Below are positions 1 through 16,806 of a stretch of 52,761 nucleotides of DNA, one piece after another; position 1 is the first letter of the stretch; the number at the start of each line of letters is the position of its first letter. This DNA comes from Caryophanales bacterium (GTDB lineage Bacteria > Bacillota > Bacilli > Bacillales > DSM-4216): assembly GCA_014896555.1 (NCBI GenBank), contig JADBKC010000003.1, positions 1 to 52,761 on the forward strand, given 5' to 3'. The notes below the pieces were generated by a model that searched no databases, was not told the origin of the DNA, and worked only from the letters and a program-made list of their open reading frames with translations. The translations under genes were made by a program, and so were the position numbers.

Positions 1-1971
<1,971 letters not shown>

Positions 1972-1975
<4 letters not shown>

Positions 1976-4900
1976 GCCATCACCGCCTCGATGTGTCCTT
2001 TCATTTTTGTTTTTGGCATAGCTTCCATCGAAAAAGTCATCGATTCCAGCACTCTCAATATCGCTTCCGCTGTATCCAGCGACGTTAAACATGGAATGCC
2101 GTTTTCCACCGCTTCACGACGAATTTTAAAGCCGTCGCGCTGCGGCTGCTTTCCTTTTGTCAACGTATTAATGATAAACTGCGCTTGTCCCTGACGAATG
2201 ACATCCAATATATCTGGCTGTTTCGAGCCTATTTTTCCTACCGTTTCTGCTGCAATGCCTCCCATTTGCAAATATTTGGCTGTACCGCTTGTCGCAAGAA
2301 GCTTAAATCCAATAGCCGCAAATCGTTTGGCTAGTTCTAATGTTTCTTCTTTATCCTTATCCGCAACGGTCAATAAGATGGAACCTTTTTGCTGAATTTT
2401 GATTCCGGAAGCTAAGAGTCCTTTATAGAGCGCTTTTTCCAATGTGACGTCTTTCCCCATCACTTCCCCGGTTGATTTCATTTCCGGTCCAAGTGTTGTA
2501 TCCACTTGGCGCAGCTTTGCAAAGGAAAAAACAGGAACTTTTACAAATACGCCCTTTTGTTCTTCAGCTAATCCTGTAGAATAACCCATTTCTTTTAAAT
2601 TCGTTCCCAAAATGGCTTTTGTCGCCAAGTTTGCCATTGGAATATTCGTGATTTTGCTTAAAAACGGCACTGTTCGGCTTGAACGCGGATTGACTTCTAG
2701 AACAAACACATCCTCCTTGGTCACGACGTATTGAATATTCAGTAAACCGATAATTTTTAAACCTTTCGCTAATGTAATCGTATAATCGACGATTTTGTCT
2801 TTCTGTTCTTTCGTTAACGTTTGCGGTGGATAGACGGCAATGGAATCACCTGAATGGACGCCGGCACGTTCAATATGCTCCATAATTCCCGGGATGAGCA
2901 CATCGTTTCCATCCGAAACGGCATCGACTTCGATTTCTTTTCCTGTTAGATAACGATCAATTAGCACTGGATGTTCTGGATTGATTTTGACAGCATTTTT
3001 CATGTAATGAAGCAATTCCTCTTCATGATAAACGATTTCCATAGCACGACCACCTAACACGTAAGATGGTCTCACAAGAACCGGATAGCCGATTTCAGCT
3101 GCGATTTTCACTGCTTCTTCTGCGGAGAAGGCCGTCTTTCCAAGCGGTTTCGGAATGTTGAATTGATCGAGTGCGATTTCAAACTTGTCGCGATCTTCCG
3201 CACGATCAATGTCTTCTCGAGATGTTCCTAAAATGTTGACTCCCCTCTCCACCAATGAATCTGCCAAGTTAATAGCCGTCTGTCCTCCGAATTGGACGAT
3301 AACTCCTTCCGGTTTTTCCAAATCAATAATATTCATGACATCTTCAATCGTGAGCGGCTCGAAATAAAGTTTATCCGAAATGCTGAAATCAGTGGAAACC
3401 GTTTCCGGATTGTTATTAATGATAATCGCTTCATACCCTGCTTCTTGAATGGCCCAGACAGAATGGACCGTCGCATAATCAAATTCCACTCCTTGACCAA
3501 TTCGGATAGGTCCAGATCCGATTACGACCACCGATTTCCGACTGGTGACAATCGATTCATTTTCTTCTTCATACGTTCCATAATAATAAGGAGTTTCCGA
3601 CTCAAATTCGGCAGCACACGTATCGACCATTTTATAAACCGGGACAATCCCACATTGTTTTCTCCAGTCATATACTTCTTTTTCTGTTTTATTCCACAAT
3701 TTTGCTATGGTCGCGTCGGCAAAGCCCATTTGTTTCGCTTTCTTGGTCTTTTCCACATCAAATGGATGGGATTTTAATATTTCTTCATAGGACACAATGT
3801 TTTGAAATTTCTTTAAGAAAAAGAGGTCGATTTTGCTCCATTCATGAATAGTCTCAATCGGAATTCTCCTGCGAAGGGCTTCGCCAATACAAAACAAGCG
3901 TTCATCATCTGCTGTGCGAATACGAGTCTCCAATGTTTGTCCATCCAGTCCAGCCAACTCTTTCCGTTCTAAATGGAATACATTGTTTTCTAGGGAGCGT
4001 ATGGCTTTTAAGATGGATTCTTCAAATGTTCTTCCAATCGCCATTACTTCTCCGGTCGCTTTCATTTGCGTTCCAAGAATCCGGTTCGCTGATTCGAATT
4101 TATCAAATGGCCAACGCGGAATTTTAGAAACGACATAATCAAGCGCTGGTTCAAAACAAGCGTACGTTTTCCCGGTTACAGGGTTCTTTATTTCATCAAG
4201 TGTCAACCCAACAGCGATTTTGGCCGCCAATTTGGCAATCGGATACCCTGTTGCTTTTGAGGCGAGCGCCGACGAACGGCTAACGCGTGGATTCACTTCG
4301 ATGATATAGTAATGAAAACTTTTCGGATCAAGCGCCAGCTGGACATTGCATCCGCCTTCGATCTCTAAAGCGCGAATAATTTTTAATGACGTATTGCGGA
4401 GCATTTGATATTCTCGATCGCTAAGTGTTTGGCTTGGCGCTACTACAATAGAATCGCCTGTATGAATGCCGACTGGATCGATGTTTTCCATGTTGCAGAC
4501 AACAATGGCATTGTCATTGGAATCACGCATGACTTCATATTCGATTTCCTTATACCCGGCAATGCTTTTTTCTACCAAGCATTGATGAACCGGGCTTTTT
4601 TTCAGTCCTCCTGATACAATCTCAATGAGTTCTTCCTCGTTATGGCAAATTCCGCCGCCTGTTCCGCCAAGTGTATAGGCAGGACGAACAATGACTGGAT
4701 AGCCGATTTTTTCTACAAAGGAATAGGCTTCTTCCAAAGTGTGAACAATCTCGCTTTCCGGAACTGGTTCGCCCAATTCTTTCATCAGATTGCGAAACAG
4801 TTCCCGATCTTCTGCTTTTTGAATGGCGGATAGTTTCGTCCCTAAAATTTCCACTCCGTATTGTTCTAATACGCCTTCTTTCGCCAGTTCGACAGCTAAG

Positions 4901-5190
4901 TTCAAGCCAGTTTGACCGCCAAGCGTGGGCAAAATGGCGTCAGGTCGTTCTTTTTGAATCACTCGGGTTACAAACTCGAGAGTTAAAGGCTCCATATACA
5001 CCACATCGGCAATTTCAGTATCCGTCATAATGGTCGCTGGATTCGAGTTGACAAGAATGACGCGATAGCCTTCTTCTTTCAACGCCAAGCATGCTTGTGT
5101 TCCTGCATAGTCAAATTCTGCTGCTTGGCCGATAATAATCGGTCCGGATCCAATTACTAAAATGCTTTCAATATCTGTACGTTTAGGCAT
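1972..5190 (-). CDS. pyrAB: Carbamoyl-phosphate synthase large subunit, pyrimidine-specific
   Basis: [41 protein letters not shown]; full-length CarB with duplicated ATP-grasp domains. Confidence 0.97.
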
Positions 5191-6276
5191 GGAGAGTCTC
5201 CTTTCCAACATGTTGATAGTCTTCCATCATGCGCATAAAACGATCAAATAACGAATTATCATCTTCCGGACCCGGTGAGGCTTCCGGATGGTACTGTACC
5301 GTGAAAGCCGGATAATCTTTGTGCTTCAACCCTTCGATCGTTCCGTCATTCAGAGCAATATGGGTGATTTCCAATCTTGTATTTTCAAGTGAAGCCTCAT
5401 TTACGGCAAATCCGTGATTTTGGGAAGTTAAGGCGGTTTTTCCTGTTTCTAAATCTTTTACAGGATGATTGGATCCTCGATGGCCGAATTTTAATTTGAA
5501 CGTATCTGCGCCGCAAGCTAATGCAAATAGCTGATGTCCCAGGCAGATGCCGAAAACAGGCACTTTTCCAAGCAGTTTACCGACGGTTTCAATCGCTTCA
5601 GGAACATTTTTCGGATCTCCCGGGCCATTGGAAAGCATCACACCATCCGGCTTATATCGAAGAATGTCTTCTGCAGTTGTATTGTATGGAACAACGACAA
5701 CATCACAGTTTCGTTTGTTTAGCTCCCTTAAAATGCCGTGTTTCATCCCAAAATCCATCAGCACAACGCGAAATCCGCGGCCAGGGCTCGGGAATGGGGA
5801 TTTAACCGATACTTGTTTTACTTGATCGGTTGACAGTTTCGTTTCTTTTAAGCGAGCGATGATGCGATCAGGAGATTCGTTTTCGGAAACAATCGCCCCT
5901 TTTAATGTGCCGTATCGGCGGATAATTCGCGTTAGTTTTCTCGTGTCCACCCCAGCTATTCCTGGGATGTCTCTATATTTCAAGTATTCATCGATCGCCC
6001 ATTCACTCCGCCAATTGGAAGGAAAGTCCGCGGCTTCTTTTACGATCAATCCTTTTACCGCCGGATGGATCGTTTCAAAATCATCTCGGTTTATGCCATA
6101 ATTTCCAATGAGCGGATAAGTAAATGTGACGATTTGACCGCAATAAGAAGGATCGGACAGCACTTCTTGGTAACCTGTCATCCCTGTCGTAAATACGACT
6201 TCTCCAATTGTTTCTTTTCCGCTTCCAAACCCTTCCCCGATCATGATGGTCCCATCTTCTAAAATCAGCTGTTTCT

Positions 6277-6280
<4 letters not shown>
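5183..6280 (-). CDS. pyrAA: Carbamoyl-phosphate synthase small subunit
   Basis: [19 protein letters not shown]...[16 protein letters not shown], glutaminase motif; GTG start overlaps the pyrC stop. Confidence 0.96.
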
Positions 6281-8470
<2,190 letters not shown>

Positions 8471-8573
8471 TTAAAATTTTGTTTTCAATCCTAAAGAGAA
8501 AGGTTTTTCTTTTAACGTTCGAATCATTTCAAAAATAATGTTTTTTTAGATATTTGTTTTTTTATACAGGCAT

Positions 8574-8702
8574 AAAAAAACCTCTTTGCAGCTAAATGCC
8601 GACAAAGAGGTAAGCAAAATCATGCGCTCGCTGTTTGATACACCGTACCCATACCACAGCACTGTCATTCTTCCTTCCCTTTGTCAGCCTCTCTGGACTG
8701 CA
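8574..8702 (-). promoter_or_regulatory. PyrR-responsive attenuator in the pyrR-pyrB intergenic region
   Basis: Minus strand has CAGTCCAGAGAGGCT (PyrR-binding loop consensus, near 8685-8700), then terminator CCTCTTTGTCGGCATTTAGCTGCAAAGAGGTTTTTTT (8574-8610). Confidence 0.88.
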
Positions 8703-8719
8703 TTTAAAAGGGGATCTAT

Positions 8720-9410
<691 letters not shown>

Positions 9411-9433
9411 AAGGTTCTTATTCATCTGCCATC

Positions 9434-9462
9434 ATGATACTCTTTTCTATCTTGGATGTCAA
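9434..9462 (-). promoter_or_regulatory. Sigma-A promoter of the pyr operon
   Basis: TTGACA (9457-9462), 17-bp spacer, TATCAT (9434-9439), just upstream of the leader attenuator. Confidence 0.85.
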
Positions 9463-10370
9463 CCTTCCGATCGCAAAAAAGCAAGAATTTTAGAAAAATC
9501 ATCCGGCAATGGAGCTTTAAATTCTAAATACTCGTCCGTTCTTGGATGAACAAAGCCAAGTACCTCAGCGTGCAAAGCTTGTCCTTCAATATTTAATGTT
9601 TTTTTAGGGCCATACTTCGAATCTCCGGCTAAAGGATGGCCGATGTATTTCATATGGACGCGGATTTGATGAGTCCGTCCCGTTTCCAACTCGCATTCAA
9701 TCAAACTATATTGACGAAAACGTTCCAAAACTCGAAAATGAGTGACCGCATGTTTGCCGTTATCGACGACTGCCATTTTTTGCCTGTCTTTTAGGTCTCT
9801 GCCTATAGGAGCATCAATTGTTCCAACATCATGTGGAATCACGCCGTGAACGATCGCTTTGTATTTTCTTGTAACCGTTTTATTAGAAAGCTGCTCAGAA
9901 AGTTTTTCGTGTGCATAATCATTTTTAGCCGCCATCAATAATCCGGAAGTATCTTTATCAATGCGATGAACAATTCCAGGCCTTAGAACGCCGTTGATGC
10001 CTGACAAGTCTTTGCAGTGAGCCAACAGCCCATTGACAAGAGTGCCTGACAGATGCCCTGGAGCCGGATGAACCACCATTCCACGCGGTTTATTGACAAC
10101 GATGACATCTCGATCTTCATAGTAAATGTCCAAGTCCATTTTTTCCGGTGTGATTTCCAGTACTTCCGGTTCCGGAACGCGAACAACAATACGGTCATCT
10201 GTCTCACATTTATAATTGGCTTTCACAGTCGCTCCATTGACTGTAACGCGTCCTTTTTTGATCCAATCTTGTACTTGACTCCGTGACCAATCTTCGTTCC
10301 ATTGACTGAGAATTTTATCAATTCGTTGATGCTGATCCTCTTCTGTGATGATATGTTCAATTCGTTCCAT
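9459..10370 (-). CDS. rluD: 23S rRNA pseudouridine synthase (RluD/YlyB family)
   Basis: S4 domain plus RluD catalytic motif GIVHRIDKDTSGLLMAAKN. Confidence 0.94.
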   Translation of the reverse strand: MERIEHIITEEDQHQRIDKILSQWNEDWSRSQVQDWIKKGRVTVNGATVKANYKCETDDRIVVRVPEPEVLEITPEKMDLDIYYEDRDVIVVNKPRGMVVHPAPGHLSGTLVNGLLAHCKDLSGINGVLRPGIVHRIDKDTSGLLMAAKNDYAHEKLSEQLSNKTVTRKYKAIVHGVIPHDVGTIDAPIGRDLKDRQKMAVVDNGKHAVTHFRVLERFRQYSLIECELETGRTHQIRVHMKYIGHPLAGDSKYGPKKTLNIEGQALHAEVLGFVHPRTDEYLEFKAPLPDDFSKILAFLRSEG

Positions 10371-10842
10371 TCGCTTTCTGTCTTTCCCTCCGATCTTCTA
10401 ATAACAGAGCAATAATCAAAAGCACCACCCCGATTGTGAGCGATGAATCAGCGAAATTGAATATCGGAAAATCATAATGGAAAATATACGTATGGATAAA
10501 GTCCACGACTTCTTTCCGGAAAAACCGGTCCAGAAAATTTCCAATCGCTCCTCCGAGAATAAACGAAAGTCCGATTGACAGAAGCGTTTTATCTTTTCCG
10601 TATTTTACCATGTAATAAATGATGCCAATGACTACAATGATGGTTAAAATGTAAAATAGCCACAACTGTCCTTGGAGCATCCCCCACGCCGCTCCTTTGT
10701 TGCGATGGGAAGTTAAGTACAAAAGATTCGGCACGATTTCAATGCTTTGACCGATTTGCATGTATTTGACAATCAGCCACTTCGACCATTGATCGATTAT
10801 CACCACCACAATTGCTAAACCGAAGTAATACAGTAAACGCAC
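10357..10842 (-). CDS. lspA: Signal peptidase II (prolipoprotein signal peptidase)
   Basis: DQWSKWLIVK, SHRNKGAAWGML, GGAIGNFLDRF, VVDFI..NFADSSL; GTG start after GGAGG. Confidence 0.95.
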   Translation of the reverse strand: MRLLYYFGLAIVVVIIDQWSKWLIVKYMQIGQSIEIVPNLLYLTSHRNKGAAWGMLQGQLWLFYILTIIVVIGIIYYMVKYGKDKTLLSIGLSFILGGAIGNFLDRFFRKEVVDFIHTYIFHYDFPIFNFADSSLTIGVVLLIIALLLEDRRERQKANGTN

Positions 10843-10923
10843 AATGGTTACCTCCACCTCTAAAGTGAATTGTTACCTTTGCATTTTAGCATAACGTTTT
10901 CGATTCAACAATTGTGGATTTGT

Positions 10924-11202
10924 TTATCCATATATTCCTTTTTTGCCATATGTTAAAAAGCTTTTCTCCCATTCATTAATTGTTTCCATTGTAGGAATTT
11001 GTTTGATCCATTCAAAAGGAATCCATTCTCCGCTGATTTCGCATTTTCCAAAATCTCCCGACTCAAATTTTTTTAAAGCTTTTACAATATCCTTCTTTTC
11101 CTGCTCAATGTAACGACACACTTCTTCTTTCTGGGATCGTGAATTCATTAATTCTTGATAGGCGATCTTCAATTCATGATAGATCATCTCATACGATGCC
11201 AT
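10924..11202 (-). CDS. ylyA: YlyA-like DksA/TraR-type protein with degenerate zinc finger
   Basis: Small coiled-coil plus FGKCEISGEWIPFEWIKQIPTMETI; position between ileS and lspA as for B. subtilis ylyA. ATG at 11202 preceded by GGAGG. Confidence 0.75.
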   Translation of the reverse strand: MASYEMIYHELKIAYQELMNSRSQKEEVCRYIEQEKKDIVKALKKFESGDFGKCEISGEWIPFEWIKQIPTMETINEWEKSFLTYGKKGIYG

Positions 11203-11340
11203 TTTCATCCCTCCGTGAACACCGAATTGAAGTGTTCTTTTCTGCAAGTTTTGGTTTACAGCTTTTCAACCAAAAAAACCTACTTCTCCATTTCTTTGTA
11301 CTGTTAGTGTTCCTTTATGAACAAAATTGTTGCGATGAAA

Positions 11341-11382
11341 GAAAAAGAAGCTTTGGATAAAATTATGATCCAAAGCTTCTCT
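11341..11382 (-). terminator. Rho-independent terminator downstream of ileS
   Basis: Minus strand AGAAGCTTTGGATcataattttATCCAAAGCTTCTTTTTC. Confidence 0.85.
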
Positions 11383-11386
11383 CGAA

Positions 11387-14158
11387 TTAAGCTAAATGGG
11401 AATAATGGTTTTTCACCACATCCGCACAGCGCGGGCAAAGAGTTGGGTGTTCTGAATCTAATCCAACTTCCGGAGTCACTGTCCAGCAGCGTTCACACGT
11501 TTCCCCTTCCGCTTTTTCAACCACAATGGCTGTCCGTTCTAGCTTTAAGGCGTGTTCAGGAGCGTCTTCCAGCCGACCAGCTACTTCCAATCCTGACACG
11601 ATGAACAATTGTTTTAAGTTTTCATGAATGGAATCAAGCAGAGCTTTTGTTTCATCGTTCACGTAAAGTTTGACGTGGGCGGTCAGCGATTTTCCGATGA
11701 TTTTTTCGTTTCGCGCTTCTTCCAGCGCTTTAAGAACATCATCGCGCAGTTTCATAAATCGATCCCATTTTTCTTCTAATTCTTTACTGTTAGGAATCTC
11801 TTTATAAACCGGCATGTCCGTTAATTGCACACTTTCTTCCGTTACACCAGGAATATGTTCCCACACTTCATCCGCTGTATGCGCAAGAATCGGAGCCAAT
11901 AATTTGACGAGGGTAACAAGACATTCATATAAAACGGTCTGAATGGCCCGCCGTTCATAGAAGTTCATCGGTTCAATATACAGAATATCTTTCGCAAAAT
12001 CGAGATAGAATGAACTTAAATCAAATGTGCAGAAATTATTAATTTCATGATAAATCGCCGAGTATTCATAATGTTCATAATGATCGTGGACATTTTTCAT
12101 TAAATGATTTAATTTGACAAGGATATACTGGTCAACTTCACGCAGATTGTCATAGGAAAGCGAATCTTTTTTCGGATCAAAATCGGCAAGGTTACCTAAC
12201 AAGAAACGGAACGTGTTGCGGATTTTGCGATACACTTCTGAAACTTGCTTTAAGATCGCATCAGACACGCGAACATCGGCTTGAAAATCGACGGAAGCTA
12301 CCCAAAGTCTCAATATATCAGCGCCGTACTGATTCATCACCTTAGCTGGTACAACCACGTTGCCAAGCGATTTGCTCATTTTCCGTCCTTCACCGTCTAA
12401 AGCAAATCCGTGGCTAAGAACGGCTTTGTACGGAGCTTTTCCTGTAACAGCGACTGCGGTAGTCAATGATGAGTTAAACCAACCGCGGTATTGGTCAGAA
12501 CCTTCTAAGTACAGATCAGCAGGACGGTTTAATTCTTCTCTTTCCAGTAAAACGGCTTGATGCGAAGATCCGGAATCAAACCATACGTCCATAATATCGG
12601 CTTCTTTTGTAAATTGACCGTTCGGGCTGCCAGGATGTTTAAATCCTTCTGGAAGAAGATCTTTAGCCTCTCTTTCAAACCATACATTGGAACCGTATTG
12701 GCGGAACAATTCCGAAACATGCTGGATGGTTTCATCCGTTATGATGGCTTCCCCGTTTTCTGCATAAAATACTGGAATTGGCACTCCCCAAGCCCGCTGG
12801 CGGGAAATACACCAGTCGCCGCGGTCGCGAATCATATTGTAAAGACGAGTTTTTCCCCATTCAGGCACCCAATTTGTTTCTTCTACAGCTTCGAGAAGCT
12901 GTTCTCTAAAGGCGTTGATGGAAGCGAACCATTGGGCAGTCGCTCTAAAAATAACCGGTTTTTTCGTACGCCAATCGTGTGGATAGGAGTGGGTGATAAA
13001 CGTTAGTTTTAGCAGAGCACCCGCTTCTTCTAATTTTTTCGTAATGGCTTTATTCGCATCATCGTAAAAGAGTCCTTCAAAACTTGGAGCGTCTTCTGTC
13101 ATGCAGCCTTTATCATCTACCACTGATAAGACATCCAAATTGTATTTTTTCCCGACCAAGAAATCGTCTTCCCCGTGTCCAGGCGCTGTATGAACGCATC
13201 CCGTACCTGAATCTGTAGTCACGTGCTCTCCTAGCATCACGAGTGAATCGCGTCCGTATAAAGGATGTTTGGCAACGACATACTCTAGTTCTGTTCCCTT
13301 TAAAGTTTTTACTACACTTGGCGCATCCCATTCGAGAGCAGTTGAAACATCTTCAAGCAAAGCTTCCGCCACCACATATTTGTGGTCATTTACTTGAACA
13401 ACAACATAATGAATGTCAGGATGAACCGAAATCCCGAGATTGGCAGGTATCGTCCAAGGAGTGGTCGTCCAAATGACAATGCTTGTATCCGAATCCAATA
13501 CACCTTTTCCATCTTTCACAGGAAAAGCAACGTAAATGGATGGTGATCTTTTGTCTTTGTATTCGATTTCCGCTTCTGCAAGGGCCGATTCACTTGAAGG
13601 TGACCAATAAACCGGTTTTAAGCCTTTGTAAATATACCCTTTTTTCGCCATTTCTCCAAATACTTTAATTTGCTGGGCTTCGTACTCTGGCTTTAATGTA
13701 ATATAAGGATTTTCCCAATCGCCTCGTACACCTAGTCTTTTAAATTGTTCACGCTGATTGTTGATTTGTTCATAGGCATACTGCTCGCAAAGCTTACGGA
13801 ACTCGGCCACGCTCATTTCTTTCCGATTGACGCCTTTATTAGTCAAAGCCTGTTCAATCGGGAGTCCGTGTGTATCCCAACCGGGAACATAAGGAGCATG
13901 ATAGCCGCTCATTGATTTATAGCGTACAATAAAGTCCTTTAAAATTTTATTCAGAGCATGCCCCATATGAATATCTCCGTTCGCATAAGGAGGACCGTCA
14001 TGCAGGACAAAAAGAGGTCGTCCTTCTGTACGTTTTTGCACTTTTTGGTAAATATTCATTTCTTCCCATTTTTTTTGGATAGCAGGCTCTCTTTTTGGTA
14101 AATTTCCACGCATTGGAAAATCCGTCTTAGGCATTAACAGTGTTTCTTTATAGTCCAT
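11387..14158 (-). CDS. ileS: Isoleucyl-tRNA synthetase
   Basis: [28 protein letters not shown]-terminal CERCWTV...LCPRCADVV. Confidence 0.98.
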   Translation of the reverse strand: MDYKETLLMPKTDFPMRGNLPKREPAIQKKWEEMNIYQKVQKRTEGRPLFVLHDGPPYANGDIHMGHALNKILKDFIVRYKSMSGYHAPYVPGWDTHGLPIEQALTNKGVNRKEMSVAEFRKLCEQYAYEQINNQREQFKRLGVRGDWENPYITLKPEYEAQQIKVFGEMAKKGYIYKGLKPVYWSPSSESALAEAEIEYKDKRSPSIYVAFPVKDGKGVLDSDTSIVIWTTTPWTIPANLGISVHPDIHYVVVQVNDHKYVVAEALLEDVSTALEWDAPSVVKTLKGTELEYVVAKHPLYGRDSLVMLGEHVTTDSGTGCVHTAPGHGEDDFLVGKKYNLDVLSVVDDKGCMTEDAPSFEGLFYDDANKAITKKLEEAGALLKLTFITHSYPHDWRTKKPVIFRATAQWFASINAFREQLLEAVEETNWVPEWGKTRLYNMIRDRGDWCISRQRAWGVPIPVFYAENGEAIITDETIQHVSELFRQYGSNVWFEREAKDLLPEGFKHPGSPNGQFTKEADIMDVWFDSGSSHQAVLLEREELNRPADLYLEGSDQYRGWFNSSLTTAVAVTGKAPYKAVLSHGFALDGEGRKMSKSLGNVVVPAKVMNQYGADILRLWVASVDFQADVRVSDAILKQVSEVYRKIRNTFRFLLGNLADFDPKKDSLSYDNLREVDQYILVKLNHLMKNVHDHYEHYEYSAIYHEINNFCTFDLSSFYLDFAKDILYIEPMNFYERRAIQTVLYECLVTLVKLLAPILAHTADEVWEHIPGVTEESVQLTDMPVYKEIPNSKELEEKWDRFMKLRDDVLKALEEARNEKIIGKSLTAHVKLYVNDETKALLDSIHENLKQLFIVSGLEVAGRLEDAPEHALKLERTAIVVEKAEGETCERCWTVTPEVGLDSEHPTLCPRCADVVKNHYSHLA

Positions 14159-14199
14159 TTCTTTAACCTCCTTGTCCGTTCATGAAAAGCATTGTAAAT

Positions 14200-14462
14200 A
14201 CAAAACAAAAAACCTTCTCCTCCCAAAAAGGGACGAGAAGGTTTTATTATTCCCGCGGTACCACCCTTATTGGCAAACAAACTGTCTGCCCGCTCGTTCA
14301 TTCGTAACGTGAACAAACCGCTGTCTTCTACACATCCATCCGGATTTTCAAAGACAGGACTCAAGGGTGATCTTCCATTCTTCGCTTATACCGGCTTCCA
14401 CCCTCCCGGCTCGCTGAACAATAAGCCATAAGAATGTACTCTCCCCGTCATCGTTTTTCCCT
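14200..14462 (-). ncRNA. T-box leader of ileS (tRNA-Ile responsive)
   Basis: Minus strand has GAGAGTA, specifier-loop codon ATC in GAAGATCACCC (14369-14371), T-box AAGGGTGGTACCGCGG (about 14252-14270) and terminator AACCTTCTCGTCCCTTTTTGGGAGGAGAAGGTTTTTTG. Confidence 0.96.
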
Positions 14463-14558
14463 TATACCTTTTACATTATAAAAATCGTACGTCTGTCCGT
14501 CAAGTCTTGCTTCAATGCTCTCTTTAGGTGAGAAGTGAGAGGCAATCAAAAACGAGTC

Positions 14559-15071
14559 TTACTCCTCGTGTTCATCTTGCAGACTTTTCAGATCCGTTGC
14601 ATCTACTTCAAATTCCATCAGCTGATCCCAATCGTCGTTGTTTAACAAATCCAGTTGGGCTTCCACAAGCATTTTAAAACGGGTTCGAAAGACTTTTGAT
14701 TGCTTTTTGAGCTCTTCGATGTCAAGAGCGATTTTCCTCGCTTTTGATAAAGCCTCATTGACAATGCGGTCCGCATTTTTCTCCGCTTCCTTAATGATTA
14801 ACTTAGCTTCTTTTTGAGCATTTCGCTTTACATCTTCGGCGGCTTCCTGAGCGATCAAAATCGATTTATTGAGCGTTTCTTCGATATCTGAATAATGATT
14901 CAGACGTTCACGCAAAGATTCCAGTTGTTCTTCTAGATCTTTTTTTTCCCGCAAGATCAGTTCGTAGTCTTTAATCACTTGATTTAGAAACTCATTGACT
15001 TCATCTTCATCATAGCCTCTAAATCCTTTACTGAATTCTTTATTATGTATGTCCAAGGGCGTTAAAGGCAT
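14559..15071 (-). CDS. divIVA: Cell-division/polarity protein DivIVA
   Basis: MPLTPLDIHNKEFSKGFRGYDEDEVNEFLNQVIKDYE, coiled coil. Confidence 0.96.
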   Translation of the reverse strand: MPLTPLDIHNKEFSKGFRGYDEDEVNEFLNQVIKDYELILREKKDLEEQLESLRERLNHYSDIEETLNKSILIAQEAAEDVKRNAQKEAKLIIKEAEKNADRIVNEALSKARKIALDIEELKKQSKVFRTRFKMLVEAQLDLLNNDDWDQLMEFEVDATDLKSLQDEHEE

Positions 15072-15155
15072 ACAGCCACCTCCATACCAATCTATGGACT
15101 TTATTATAAAGGTTTTTTTCCCATTTGTAATGAATATCTTGCAATTTTCACCAAA

Positions 15156-15935
15156 TTATTTCAAAAGACCTAAAGTAATTCGCCACTTCTCTTTTTTTGT
15201 TTGATCATCAATCAACAGCAGCTTGCATCTTCCTTTTCCCCGAACAGAAATAATATCCCCTTCTGCACATAAGAAAGCAGGGTTGTCCACCACTTTCCAA
15301 TTTACTTTGACAAAGCCGCTTTTGATCATCGTTTGTACTTTTTGGCGAGACAGCTTGGCATAAGAGGAAATCATCACATCCAAACGCAATGATGTGACGG
15401 TTGTTTGAACCGGTTGCCAGCTTTCTTCCGATTCAATCGCTTCTTCGAATTTTTTTTCTTCCAGTTCGATGGACACTTTTCCGGCTTGGCGATAATGTAA
15501 TTTCACAAAATCAGCCATTTCCGCGGCAGCTATAAATTGAAAACGACCTTCTTTATTGGCTAGAATATCGCCGAATTTTTCCCGCCGAAGTCCAAGACCC
15601 ATTAAACTTCCTAATACGTCGCGATGATTTAAAACAGCAAACTTTTTGGGGTAGAGAATTTCAAACAGCGTTACTTGAAAGTCTTCTTGTTGGGCAGAAA
15701 AGTAAGGAGGATAAAGGAGCCCCCTCTTTCGCTCCGCCTGTTCTGTTCCGCCGAAAAACGCCGCTTTTACTTCGGAGTTTTTTCCTAACAAGGAAGACAA
15801 AATTTGCTGTTGTCGAGGATCTAAAAAATCCATCAATTTTGGTGCATACTTTTCTTCGACCTGTCGAATCGACTCGAGGACCTCGTCAATAAACTCCTTT
15901 TCCTCCGGTCGGAAATGCTGATAAATCGTTGACAT
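15156..15935 (-). CDS. ylmH: YlmH, S4-domain RNA-binding protein
   Basis: C-terminal S4 domain (RLDVMISSYAKLSRQKVQTMIKSGFVKVNWKVVDNPAF); syntenic with ylmH. Confidence 0.9.
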   Translation of the reverse strand: MSTIYQHFRPEEKEFIDEVLESIRQVEEKYAPKLMDFLDPRQQQILSSLLGKNSEVKAAFFGGTEQAERKRGLLYPPYFSAQQEDFQVTLFEILYPKKFAVLNHRDVLGSLMGLGLRREKFGDILANKEGRFQFIAAAEMADFVKLHYRQAGKVSIELEEKKFEEAIESEESWQPVQTTVTSLRLDVMISSYAKLSRQKVQTMIKSGFVKVNWKVVDNPAFLCAEGDIISVRGKGRCKLLLIDDQTKKEKWRITLGLLK

Positions 15936-16090
15936 CGTTTACTCCTTTTTCCTAACGAAATCGAAACGGTTGCTTAAATGACCCTTTCTCTTCAACGCAA
16001 AAATTTGTCGGCCATTATTTGAACGATTACAGAGTCAACCCAATCCAAAACGTTCACTGAAATCTTTACGAAATGGAATTTAAAACTCTT

Positions 16091-16369
16091 CTATAACACC
16101 CAGTAAGCAAGCTGATGTAATCCCCGAGTGGCCAAGTTTAAAACAATAAACGCCACAATAGGGGAAAAGTCAATCATCCCGATCGGAGGCACAATTCGCC
16201 TGAACGGTTCTAAATAAGGTTCACAAATTTTCGCAAGAAACTGTCCGAAACTAGATTCTCTAGCTCCAGGCAACCAAGACATCAAAATGTAGATAATTAA
16301 CGCCCATGAATAGATTTCAATGAGCCAGGACAAAGCATTAAAAACGAGTAACATTCTTCTTATAACCAC
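16091..16369 (-). CDS. ylmG: YggT-family membrane protein YlmG
   Basis: Two hydrophobic segments, [28 protein letters not shown] (YGGT domain). Confidence 0.9.
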   Translation of the reverse strand: MVIRRMLLVFNALSWLIEIYSWALIIYILMSWLPGARESSFGQFLAKICEPYLEPFRRIVPPIGMIDFSPIVAFIVLNLATRGLHQLAYWVL

Positions 16370-16791
16370 CTTGAATTATCCATATTTTCTTCTGCCAATA
16401 TTTCAGAAATAGAACCAGAAATCTCCACATTATCAGGAGCGCATAGAAAAATTTTTGGACCTAAATGCTGAATGTCTCCACCTATAGCATAGACAGTCCC
16501 GCTCAAAAAATCCACAATCCTTTTGGCCTGGTCATGCTGGATTCTTTGTAAATTGACAATCACAGCTTTATGGCTTTTTAAATGATCTGCAATTTCTTGA
16601 GCTTCAGCAAAAGCACGAGGTTCTATTAAAATTACTTTAGATGATTTTTGCACACTTTGCAAACTGACAACATTTCGCTTTGGAGGTTCTTTCGACTGTT
16701 GTTTCGGCTCCTCCTGTACTTTAATCTCCTCTTCCTCTTCATATTCATCGTCCAGAAGGAAAAACGTTTTAATTTTTGACTTGATTCCCAT
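16360..16791 (-). CDS. sepF: Cell-division protein SepF
   Basis: [59 protein letters not shown]. Confidence 0.95.
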   Translation of the reverse strand: MGIKSKIKTFFLLDDEYEEEEEIKVQEEPKQQSKEPPKRNVVSLQSVQKSSKVILIEPRAFAEAQEIADHLKSHKAVIVNLQRIQHDQAKRIVDFLSGTVYAIGGDIQHLGPKIFLCAPDNVEISGSISEILAEENMDNSRWL

Positions 16792-16806
16792 CCTTCCACC
16801 CCTCCT

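Noticed and set aside
3292-3777. 161-aa plus-strand ORF inside pyrAB
   Set aside because: Antisense to a highly conserved carB coding region; composition typical of shadow ORFs.
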